Shown here: one piece after another, positions 1 to 6,416 of the stretch
How positions within the stretch are numbered: position 1 is the stretch's first letter
How the letters are laid out: every line of letters begins with the position of its first letter
Origin: an uncultured Rickettsiales bacterium
GTDB taxonomy: Bacteria > Pseudomonadota > Alphaproteobacteria > Rickettsiales > UBA1997
Direction: 5' to 3'
Length of the DNA: 8,723 nt
Assembly: GCA_951800555.1 (NCBI GenBank)
Contig: CATOJU010000030.1
Span: forward strand, 1 to 8,723
Notes under the pieces: generated by a model
What the model saw: the letters and a program-made list of their open reading frames with translations, nothing else
Database searches by the model: none
Told to the model about the DNA's origin: nothing
Made by a program: the position numbers and the translations under genes

Positions 1-2190
1 GGAAATTATCAATAGACCTTTGAGTAATTCATCTACGTTAATTTTCCATTCTGGCTCTAAGAACATTCTTGTACCGGTTTGCCTCCAAGCCCTAACGCTT
101 ACCCTAAATTTATCATTTATATTTATATCTTTATTTTTATCAATTTTATATATAATTCCATCATTAATTAACTTCAGTTTTTCCCCAAAGTTAATATTAA
201 AAATATAATTTATTAATTCATCAGGATTAGCAAATTTATTTTCAAAAAAATTAATTAATAAATTATCATCGCTAGCACTCAATTTTTGTATATTTAACCT
301 CTTACAAATTATCTTAACATTAGATATTTTAAAAAGATTTTTAATGCTTTCTGGCAAATCTCCATAATCAACTTCCAACTCAAATTTAATTTCTTCTAAT
401 TCTTTAGTACTTTCTGCGTCTGCAATTCTTTTATAGAATTTCATTTTTATATTAATATTATCAATATAATTTGTAGGTATAATTGTTGAAACATTTAATT
501 TAATTTCTGGAGAAAACTCATAATTCTCAAATTCAAATCCAATTGACTCTTTATTAATATTTTCTATCTCTTTTTTTAACATTTTATTATATAAATTTAT
601 TCCAATATCCTTAATATGACCACTTTGTTTTTCCCCTAAAATATTGCCGGTTCCTCTAATATCCATATCTGCGGAAGAAATTATAAAACCTGAATTCAAA
701 TCCTTTATAGATTCCATAATACTCAATCTTTTTCTAGCTATATCTGTTATAATTTCATTTCCTTTTGTAGTTAGATAGGCAAAAGCTTTTTTATTTCCTC
801 TCCCTACCCTACCCCTTAATTGATAAAGTTGAGCTAAACCAAAATTATTTGCCTTATAAATTATAATAGTATTTGCGTCTTGAATATCGACACCATTTTC
901 AATTATAGTTGTTGCTATCAAAAGATTATATTTCCCATCATAAAAATCATTCATTATTTTATCTACATCTTCATTTTTCATTTGTCCGTGTATTATACAA
1001 TATTTTAATTCTGGCAAAATTTTATTTAATCTAACTTCCACTTCTTTAATATCTGTAATTCTAGGTACTACAAAAAATACTTTTCCACTTCTATTAATTT
1101 CAGTCAAAATTATTTCTTTTATTTTTTCATCTTTATATTTGCAAACTATTGTATCAACATTAATTCTATCAACTGGAGGAGTAGACATTATTGATAAATC
1201 TTTTAATCCGGCAATAGACATTTGTAAAGTTCTAGGAATAGGTGTTGCTGACATTGCTAAAATATGTGTACTTGTACGAATTTCTTTAAGTCTTTCCTTT
1301 TGCATTACTCCAAATCTTTGTTCTTCATCTATTATAACTAATCCTAAATCTTTAAATTTTACACTTTTATTTAGAAGTGAATGGGTTCCAATAATTATAT
1401 CAATTTCTCCAGTCTCTAAATCTTTTTTTATTTTATAAATTTCTTTTTGAGTATTAAACCTAGATAAACTAGCAATCTTTATTTCTGTATTTTTAAATCT
1501 TTCCGTAAACTGTTTAAAATGTTGCCTGCATAAAATAGTCGTTGGCACTATAATTGCCACTTGTGATTTATTTTTACTATTTGCAACCACAAAACTTGCT
1601 CTTATCGCAACTTCAGTTTTACCAAAACCAACATCTCCGCATAATAATCTATCCATTATATGCCCACTAGATAAATCATTTAAAATTTCATTCGTAGCCT
1701 TAGCTTGGTCTTCTGTAGGAGTAAAGGGGAAAGCATTACAAAATTCTTCATATTCACCATTAATTATAGAAAAAATCTTTCCTTTACTTATCTTTCTCTG
1801 GCCTGCAATTTTTATTAAATTTTCCGCAATATCTTTTATTTTTTCCCTAATTTTAGCTCTTTTATTTCCCCACTCATTAGAGCCAAGTCTATCAAATTTA
1901 ATATCTGGGTTATATTCGCTATATTTTGAAATTAAATCAAAATTTTCCACTGGCACCAATAATTTTATATTATTAGCATATTCTAATTTAATAAAATCCT
2001 TTGAAATTCCATTATAATTTACAGAATCAAGACCTAAAAATCTCCCTAAACCATAATTTATATGTATAACTAAATCACCTGTTTTTATTGCATTTTGTTC
2101 TTTTATTACATTATCTAGAGATTTAGAAAAATCATTATTGTCGATTTTAGTATTTAAAAAATCATTCTCGTCGATATAAATATTATTCAT
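1..2190 (-). CDS. mfd: Transcription-repair coupling factor Mfd, short form lacking the UvrB-like N-terminus; 3' end outside window
   Basis: ATP-driven DNA translocase that pushes or removes stalled RNA polymerase and, in full-length family members, recruits UvrA. Read from the minus strand, 730 codons are open up to the window edge. Residues about 35-110 form the CarD/RID RNA-polymerase-interaction domain (GDLVIHINYGLGRF). The first RecA-like lobe has Walker A GDVGFGKT (185-192), DEEQ (288-291) and SATPIPRT (314-321). The second has IIENGVDIQDAN and QLRGRVGRG (457-465). RGTGNILGEKQSG starts at 512, and the C-terminal D7 domain begins near 553. Bacterial Mfd is usually about 1,100-1,150 residues, with a UvrB-homology module of several hundred residues before the RID; here that module is absent. 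An in-frame TAA at 2197-2199 lies two codons before the ATG, a tRNA gene is 180 bp upstream, and a good promoter lies at 2242-2270, so the short start looks native. No clear Shine-Dalgarno is seen. The identity is firm; whether it still couples to excision repair is uncertain. Confidence 0.93.
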   Translation of the reverse strand, partial: MNNIYIDENDFLNTKIDNNDFSKSLDNVIKEQNAIKTGDLVIHINYGLGRFLGLDSVNYNGISKDFIKLEYANNIKLLVPVENFDLISKYSEYNPDIKFDRLGSNEWGNKRAKIREKIKDIAENLIKIAGQRKISKGKIFSIINGEYEEFCNAFPFTPTEDQAKATNEILNDLSSGHIMDRLLCGDVGFGKTEVAIRASFVVANSKNKSQVAIIVPTTILCRQHFKQFTERFKNTEIKIASLSRFNTQKEIYKIKKDLETGEIDIIIGTHSLLNKSVKFKDLGLVIIDEEQRFGVMQKERLKEIRTSTHILAMSATPIPRTLQMSIAGLKDLSIMSTPPVDRINVDTIVCKYKDEKIKEIILTEINRSGKVFFVVPRITDIKEVEVRLNKILPELKYCIIHGQMKNEDVDKIMNDFYDGKYNLLIATTIIENGVDIQDANTIIIYKANNFGLAQLYQLRGRVGRGNKKAFAYLTTKGNEIITDIARKRLSIMESIKDLNSGFIISSADMDIRGTGNILGEKQSGHIKDIGINLYNKMLKKEIENINKESIGFEFENYEFSPEIKLNVSTIIPTNYIDNINIKMKFYKRIADAESTKELEEIKFELEVDYGDLPESIKNLFKISNVKIICKRLNIQKLSASDDNLLINFFENKFANPDELINYIFNINFGEKLKLINDGIIYKIDKNKDININDKFRVSVRAWRQTGTRMFLEPEWKINVDELLKGLLIIS

Positions 2191-2241
2191 ATGGCTTTAT
2201 ATAAAAATTTTATGTTTATGCTATTTATTTTTAATACTGAT

Positions 2242-2270
2242 ATTTTAACTTCCTTGTCTTTATTTTTCAA
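2242..2270 (-). promoter_or_regulatory. Sigma70-type promoter of mfd
   Basis: Minus-strand boxes are TTGAAA (2270-2265) and TAAAAT (2247-2242), with 17-bp spacing. The predicted transcript starts near 2235, about 45 nt before the mfd ATG. It lies between the tRNA gene and mfd, so mfd can be transcribed by itself from its short start. AT-rich background makes chance boxes common, but spacing and position are both right. Confidence 0.55.
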
Positions 2271-2369
2271 TAATTTTTATTATTTTTGGCAAAATTTTAT
2301 ATTCAAAAAATTTGATATTTGTAGTATTTAAAATATAATTTTTAATGTATTTTAGAAAGTTTTGAAAAA

Positions 2370-2454
2370 TGGTGCGGATAAAGGGACTTGAACCCATATG
2401 TCTTTCGACACTAGATCCTAAGTCTAGCGCGTCTACCAATTCCGCCATATCCGC
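2370..2454 (-). tRNA. tRNA-Leu (anticodon UAG), CCA encoded
   Basis: Minus-strand cloverleaf of 85 nt including the 3' CCA (2372-2370). The acceptor stem is GCGGATA/TATCCGC with discriminator A. The anticodon stem CTAGA/TCTAG encloses loop CTTAGGA, giving anticodon UAG, which reads CUN leucine codons. A long class II variable arm with stem TGTC/GACA around GAAA confirms Leu. The T arm has loop TTCAAGT closed by three G-C pairs, with one T-T mismatch in the stem (positions 50/64 by standard numbering). It sits between pyrG and mfd in the same orientation but has its own promoter. The 62-codon open frame overlapping it is a by-product of tRNA sequence. Confidence 0.97.
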
Positions 2455-2467
2455 TGTAATTTATTTA

Positions 2468-2496
2468 ATAATAATATATAAATAATTAAAAATCAA
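2468..2496 (-). promoter_or_regulatory. Promoter of tRNA-Leu
   Basis: Minus-strand TTGATT (2496-2491), 17-bp spacer, TATTAT (2473-2468). The predicted start is near 2461, about 7 nt ahead of the mature tRNA 5' end, a usual arrangement for a monocistronic tRNA. Confidence 0.5.
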
Positions 2497-2636
2497 GAAA
2501 AATTTAAATTTTGCACTGTCGCCTATACATAAAGTTACAAAACAATTGGTTATTTAAATATTAAAATAGTTGCTTGCTAAAAACTAAAAAAAATTAACAT
2601 CTTGATATGCAATCGTAAATATTTATTCAAAATCAT

Positions 2637-4262
2637 TTAATTTTTTAATATTGATCCATCATATTCGCAAGCATATTTTACCAACCCCATAAACAAAGGA
2701 TGTGGATTTTCCAATCTTGATTTAAATTCTGGATGGAATTGCGAAGCAACAAAATAATTATTTGTTGGTAATTCAACTATTTCTGCAAGTTTTCCATCAG
2801 GAGACAAACCAGAAAATATCAGACCTTTATCTTCAATTATTTTTCTATAATTATTATTTACTTCATATCTATGTCTATGTCTTTCTTCTATTTCTGTTGA
2901 ATTATAAATTTTAGCAACTTTTGAATTATTAAGTATTTTGCATTTATAACTACCAAGACGCATAGTTCCACCTTTTTTTATTACATTTTTCTGTTCGTCC
3001 ATAAGAGCTACAACTGGATTTTTTGTATTCTCATTAAATTCAATACTATTTGCGTCTTTTAAACCAACTACATTTCTTGCAAATTCTATGACAGCACACT
3101 GCATTCCTAAACAAATACCTAAAAATGGAACATTATTTTCTCTTGCAAATTGTATTGTATTTATCTTTCCTTCAACCCCTCTTAAACCAAAACCACCCGG
3201 AACAATTATTCCATTACAATCTTTTAAAGAATCTTTAATTTTTTCTTTATTCTCTAAATCTTCTGCATTTATCCATTTTATATTTAATTTAACATCCAAA
3301 TTTGCACCTGCATGTTTTAAAGCCTCTACAATGGATAAATACGCGTCATGTAAAGCTATATATTTACCAATTATTCCAATAGTTATATTTTTATTATTAC
3401 TAGGAGCTATAATTTTATTTACTAAATTTCTCCAATTTTTTAAATCTGGTTCTATATTTTTCATTTGAAATTTACTTAAAATTTCATTAGCAAGTCCTTC
3501 TTTTTCTAGATATTCTGGAACTTCATATATACTTTTCATATCTAAACACTCTATTACAGAACTTTTTTTAACATTTGTAAATAAAGCAAGTTTATTTTTT
3601 TCACTTTCTGATAATTTATAGGATGTCCTACAAACTAATATATCTGGTTGAATTCCTATACTTCTCAAATTCATTACACTATGTTGTGCTGGTTTAGTTT
3701 TTAATTCTTCTGTTGTATTTAGATAGGGAATTAAAACCGTATGTAAAAAAGCTGTATTTTTTTCACCTACATCAAGTCTAAATTGTCTAATTGCTTCAAA
3801 AAAATAAAGTCCTTCAATATCTCCTACAGTCCCACCTATTTCAGTTATTAAAAAATCTGGATTATTTTTTTCTGCTGCTCTTAAAATTACGGATTTTACT
3901 TCATCAGTAATATGAGGAACTATTTGCAGAGTTTTCCCTAAATATTCACCATTTCTTTCTTTATTTATAACATTTAAATATACTTTTCCAGATGTTAAGC
4001 TACTATATTTATTTAAATTTACATTTGTAAATCTTTCATAATGTCCTAAATCTAAATCTGTTTCTGCCCCATCCTCTGTAACGAATACTTCTCCATGCTC
4101 TATTGGGTTCATAGTACCCGGATCAACATTTATATATTGATCAAATTTTTGTAAAGATACAGAATATCCTCTTGCTTTTAATAATTTTCCTAAAGAACTT
4201 GCTATTATACCTTTTCCTAAAGAGCTTACAACTCCACCTGTAATAAAAATGTATTTTGTCAT
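2637..4262 (-). CDS. pyrG: CTP synthase (glutamine-hydrolysing)
   Basis: Catalyses UTP + ATP + glutamine to CTP, the last step of de novo pyrimidine nucleotide synthesis, in the cytosol. 541 residues, close to the 545 of the E. coli enzyme. The N-terminal synthetase domain (about 1-270) carries the P-loop-like GGVVSSLGKGI, NVDPGTMNP, HGEVFVTEDGAETDLDLGHYE and TEIGGTVGDIE. The C-terminal class I glutamine amidotransferase domain has the oxyanion segment PGGFGLRG, nucleophile Cys384 in GICLGMQ, and His510/Glu512 in FHPEF; the triad is complete. The open frame extends ten codons upstream to a TTG at 4292, but the promoter -10 box (4282-4287) puts transcription start near 4275, so the ATG at 4262 is chosen. 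No evident Shine-Dalgarno. It is transcribed divergently from the Myb-like gene and is not linked here to usual partners such as kdsA, eno or secG. Confidence 0.98.
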   Translation of the reverse strand: MTKYIFITGGVVSSLGKGIIASSLGKLLKARGYSVSLQKFDQYINVDPGTMNPIEHGEVFVTEDGAETDLDLGHYERFTNVNLNKYSSLTSGKVYLNVINKERNGEYLGKTLQIVPHITDEVKSVILRAAEKNNPDFLITEIGGTVGDIEGLYFFEAIRQFRLDVGEKNTAFLHTVLIPYLNTTEELKTKPAQHSVMNLRSIGIQPDILVCRTSYKLSESEKNKLALFTNVKKSSVIECLDMKSIYEVPEYLEKEGLANEILSKFQMKNIEPDLKNWRNLVNKIIAPSNNKNITIGIIGKYIALHDAYLSIVEALKHAGANLDVKLNIKWINAEDLENKEKIKDSLKDCNGIIVPGGFGLRGVEGKINTIQFARENNVPFLGICLGMQCAVIEFARNVVGLKDANSIEFNENTKNPVVALMDEQKNVIKKGGTMRLGSYKCKILNNSKVAKIYNSTEIEERHRHRYEVNNNYRKIIEDKGLIFSGLSPDGKLAEIVELPTNNYFVASQFHPEFKSRLENPHPLFMGLVKYACEYDGSILKN

Positions 4263-4281
4263 TGCGTATTTGTTTTTTTGA

Positions 4282-4309
4282 ATATTAAGCAATTTTTTTT
4301 AAAAGTCAA
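4282..4309 (-). promoter_or_regulatory. Promoter of pyrG; decides the start codon
   Basis: Minus-strand TTGACT (4309-4304), 16-bp spacer, TAATAT (4287-4282). Predicted transcription start near 4275, only about 13 nt before the ATG at 4262. This rules out the in-frame TTG at 4292. The short leader leaves no room for an attenuator like that of Bacillus pyrG. Confidence 0.55.
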
Positions 4310-4369
4310 ATTTAAGATTTTTGTATATATTTTTGATTTTATTAAAATAAAAATAATTTTTAAAAGTTA

Positions 4370-4397
4370 TTGACTTTATTTTAAAAATATATAAAAT
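4370..4397 (+). promoter_or_regulatory. Promoter of the Myb-like gene
   Basis: TTGACT (4370-4375), 16-bp spacer, TAAAAT (4392-4397). Predicted start near 4404 gives a leader of about 60 nt. The -35 hexamer is the same as that of divergent pyrG, and the two -35 boxes are about 60 bp apart, so the genes share one control region. Confidence 0.5.
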
Positions 4398-4453
4398 ATT
4401 TTTTATATAAAATAGTCATTTTTATATATATTAATAATTTTATAAATAAATCT

Positions 4454-4458
4454 AAGGA
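4454..4458 (+). promoter_or_regulatory. Shine-Dalgarno of the Myb-like gene
   Basis: AAGGA lies 6 nt before the ATG at 4465. It is the clearest ribosome binding site in the window; mfd, pyrG and the ABC-F gene lack an obvious one. It shows that the eukaryote-type gene is set up for translation by bacterial ribosomes. Confidence 0.7.
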
Positions 4459-4464
4459 AATAGT

Positions 4465-5325
4465 ATGGAACATACCAAAAAAATAGGTTTTACTAGAGAA
4501 GAAGATAAACGCACCAAAAAAAGAGGTTTTACTATAGAAGAAGATGAACAATTGAAAAATTTGATAGAAATTTATACAAGAGATGGCAAAGAAATTAGTT
4601 GGGTAAATATATCTAAAAATATTCCAGGAAAGAATCCAAAACAATGTAGAGAAAGGTGGACAAATAATTTAAATCCTAATATTAAACGTAAAGAATGGAC
4701 TGAAGAAGAAGATAATATTATAAAAATTGAAGTAAATAAAATTGGTAATAAATGGACACAAATTTCTGAGTTCTTACCTGGTAGAACTCCTAATAGTATT
4801 AAAAATCGTTATAATTCGGTTTTAAAGAAAAGATTTACACCCGAGGAAAGAAGAATACTAAATCATACAATGAATTCATTTGCTATAAGAAAAGAAAGAG
4901 TTGATTGGAAAAAAGTGGCTAAAAATATACCAAATAGAAGTGAACAAGAATGTAGAAAAGGTTGGAACGATAATTTTCTTAATCCCAACATTCAATTTAA
5001 TGCTGATTGGACTACAAATGAAGAAAAATTATTAAGTGGTTTATATGAAGTATATGGTCCAGATTTTAAAAGTATATCGACATTTTTTCCTGATACAAGA
5101 ACTCCAAATAGTCTTAAAAATCATATGGGATACCTTTTAAATATAGGAAATCCATATAAATATTGCGGTGATATTGTTAAAGTACCTAATTTAAAAAAAA
5201 CAAGTAAAACATCTAACAATGGAAATAATAATAGTGAAAAAATGTTAAATAATGCAATTGCTGATATAAATCAATTGTTTCCTACTTTAAATCAAGATAA
5301 TAATATAAATAAAACAGGTCTATAG
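4465..5325 (+). CDS. Four-repeat Myb/SANT-like DNA-binding protein of eukaryotic type
   Basis: Predicted sequence-specific DNA-binding protein of 286 residues. Four Myb repeats are visible from aromatic spacing: A1 F22/W46/W65, B1 W78/W97/Y116, A2 F124/W148/W167, B2 W182/F201/H220. A repeats have 24/19 spacing and B repeats 19/19, so the order is ABAB, with units about 102-104 residues apart. Recognition helices read QCRERWTNNLNPN, SIKNRYNSVL, ECRKGWNDNFLNPN and SLKNHMGYLL; the first pair closely matches R2R3 Myb proteins of protists such as Trichomonas. B2 has lost two of its three core aromatics, suggesting divergence. Residues 226-286 are an Asn/Lys/Ser-rich tail. The N-terminus holds a 13-codon tandem repeat. 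No signal peptide or membrane segment. Myb tandem repeats are typical of eukaryotes and some giant viruses and rare in bacteria, so acquisition from a eukaryote or virus is inferred; base composition has become like its neighbours. It may regulate bacterial genes or be exported to act on host DNA; the sequence does not decide. Confidence 0.85.
   Translation: MEHTKKIGFTREEDKRTKKRGFTIEEDEQLKNLIEIYTRDGKEISWVNISKNIPGKNPKQCRERWTNNLNPNIKRKEWTEEEDNIIKIEVNKIGNKWTQISEFLPGRTPNSIKNRYNSVLKKRFTPEERRILNHTMNSFAIRKERVDWKKVAKNIPNRSEQECRKGWNDNFLNPNIQFNADWTTNEEKLLSGLYEVYGPDFKSISTFFPDTRTPNSLKNHMGYLLNIGNPYKYCGDIVKVPNLKKTSKTSNNGNNNSEKMLNNAIADINQLFPTLNQDNNINKTGL
4474..4551 (+). repeat. 39-bp in-frame tandem duplication at the 5' end of the Myb-like gene
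   Basis: Units 4474-4512 and 4513-4551 are imperfect copies with a handful of mismatches. They encode TKKIGFTREEDKR and TKKRGFTIEEDEQ, that is, a duplicated start of the first Myb helix. The first copy is not followed by the rest of a repeat. It seems a recent slippage or duplication that kept the frame. Confidence 0.75.
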
Positions 5326-5459
5326 TAAAAAATTAATATTATTAATATAATTGTTATAATAAATAATTTTTATAAAATAACTAGTATTATGAAATATTTA
5401 TTTAATCAAAAATATTAATAATAAAAATGGTAATACAAATATAACCAATATTCTAGCTA

Positions 5460-5487
5460 ATCTAAACACAAAATTTTGTGTTTAGAT
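5460..5487. repeat. 28-bp perfect palindrome, possible terminator of the Myb-like gene or protein-binding site
   Basis: Two perfect arms (TCTAAACACAAAA and its complement, plus one more A-T pair) meet with no spacer. As RNA it would fold into a 12-bp stem with an AATT loop, 135 nt after the Myb-like stop. The T-rich stretch after it (5487-5515) is interrupted by A and G, so it is a poor classical terminator in either direction. A dimer-bound operator is the alternative. Confidence 0.5.
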
Positions 5488-5830
5488 ATATTTGTATAAA
5501 TTTATTTTTTATTCCTAGTCAAAAGATTTATAATATTTTTAGAAAAAAATGAATAATTTTTTAATAAAATATTAAAAAAGTTATTATATAAAAAATATAA
5601 AAGAGAAAAAATTTTTAAAAAAATAAAAAAGTAGTTAATTTAAACCAAACATTGCCTCAAACTATTAAACTTTAGACAAATAGATATATTCATTAAAAAT
5701 AATTTCCAACTATGATGTTAATATAGGAAGATCTAATAATCAAATAACCACAGAAGAATTATTTCCGTAGGACTTCGCCCCATATTTTAATAATATATTA
5801 AAAAATCTCAAGAGATAAAGATATATTTAA

Positions 5831-6068
5831 TCCCTCCCACTTTTGTGGGGAAAAACAAAGACAAACCAATGGGAGTTTACTCACAATCGGTATCTCAACG
5901 AACGAAGTGAAGGATGCCAATGAAGTTGATGGGTGAGTGTTATTGTTTTTATTATTAGTTTTTATTACTCCTCTTCTGTCCTTCGGACGTCTATTCATTC
6001 CTCAAAGAAGGAAAGGATTCGAGTGAAGACTTCGGATATCCTACTCAAGAAGTGGAAGGATTGAATAT
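5831..6068. repeat. Composite hairpin-rich intergenic element
   Basis: This patch stands out from the A/T background by its G+C content and dense inverted repeats. They include CCCAC(5836-5840)/GTGGG(5845-5849), CTCCCA(5834-5839)/TGGGAG(5870-5875), ACTCAC(5879-5884)/GTGAGT(5933-5938) enclosing GGTATC(5889-5894)/GATGCC(5913-5918), and GTCC(5978-5981)/GGAC(5985-5988). An imperfect direct repeat lies at 6001-6022 and 6044-6065 (CTCAA..GAAG..GGAAGGATT), within flanking arms TATTCATTCC/GGATTGAATA. The minus strand is open for 66 codons (5998-5798), but the peptide tracks the repeats and is not taken as a gene. The motif CGAACGAAGTGAAGGA (5899-5914) recurs with small changes in the hairpin at 8524-8568, suggesting a dispersed family of the kind seen in Rickettsia-like genomes. 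Confidence 0.5.
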
Positions 6069-6254
6069 ATAATTTTAAATATTTCCTTCTTAAGGAGTAA
6101 GAGTATTAAATAATATAAAAAAAATTAATAATTAATATTATTATTATTTTTAAGATCATAAATATAAAATTCTATAATCATATAGGTTTATTATTATAAT
6201 GACAATAAACTTTATCAAGAGATGGAGGTAAAATTCCCTCCTGCCAATAAACAA

Positions 6255-6283
6255 TTGACTTTTATTAAAAAGTATAATATAAT
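6255..6283 (+). promoter_or_regulatory. Promoter of the ABC-F gene
   Basis: TTGACT (6255-6260), exactly 17 bp, TATAAT (6278-6283): a perfect -10 and five of six -35 bases. Predicted start near 6290, giving a leader of about 127 nt before the ATG at 6417. Confidence 0.65.
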
Positions 6284-6365
6284 ATATCTGCCGAACAAAA
6301 TTATTTGAAAAATACTAATTTTAATAGGATTTACAATTTTTATTAATAACAAAAACTATAATGCG

Positions 6366-6416
6366 AATATAATTCTTATTATTTAATTTGATTATTAACT
6401 AAAGTAGAATTATATT
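6366..6416 (+). promoter_or_regulatory. Inverted repeat abutting the ABC-F start codon
   Basis: AATATAATTCT (6366-6376) is the exact complement of AGAATTATATT (6406-6416), whose last base touches the ATG. The RNA hairpin (11 bp, 29-nt loop) would cover the ribosome-binding region, and no Shine-Dalgarno is visible there. It could damp translation until opened, as leader structures do for some antibiotic-responsive ABC-F genes. The arms are nearly all A/T, so chance remains possible. Confidence 0.35.

Larger units (their letters stand above)
5326..6254. other. Long intergenic region between the Myb-like and ABC-F genes, no intact gene
   Basis: About 930 bp without a credible complete gene. 5326-5450 is almost pure A/T with weak A/T inverted repeats. 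A perfect palindrome lies at 5460-5487. 5500-5640 is featureless A/T. 5690-5770 contains a short open stretch ending in TTEELFP that could be a gene scrap. About 5831-6068 is a hairpin-rich patch with more G+C. A small hairpin GGAGG(6224-6228)/CCTCC(6237-6241) follows, then the ABC-F promoter. The region reads as decayed sequence plus a repeat element. Confidence 0.6.

Noticed and set aside
2191..2269. 26-codon minus-strand frame overlapping the mfd ATG by its TGA
   Set aside because: Its only start, a TTG, is part of the mfd -35 box and precedes the transcription start; the peptide is low-complexity.
2260..2448. 62-codon minus-strand frame beginning MAELVDALDLGSS
   Set aside because: This is the well-known false translation of tRNA-Leu sequence; the tRNA explains it.
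2520..2636. Terminator after pyrG
   Set aside because: A T-run follows CATATCAAGATG on the minus strand, but only a three-pair stem can form; no convincing hairpin.
3088..3468. 126-codon plus-strand frame inside pyrG
   Set aside because: Antisense shadow of a complete, conserved CTP synthase.
4263..4292. Ten extra N-terminal codons of CTP synthase from a TTG start
   Set aside because: They overlap the pyrG -10 box and lie before the predicted transcription start; family members begin at the MTKYIFITGG position.
4381..4644. 87-codon minus-strand aromatic-rich frame
   Set aside because: Antisense to the start of the Myb-like gene and its promoter; low-complexity Phe/Ile content.
5798..5998. 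66-codon minus-strand frame with Ser/Pro-rich peptide
   Set aside because: The translation follows hairpin repeats, with no ribosome site or recognisable fold; treated as part of the repeat patch.
5326..6416. CRISPR array or insertion sequence in the long intergenic region
   Set aside because: No regularly spaced identical repeats, no transposase frame and no matching terminal inverted repeats with target duplication were found.
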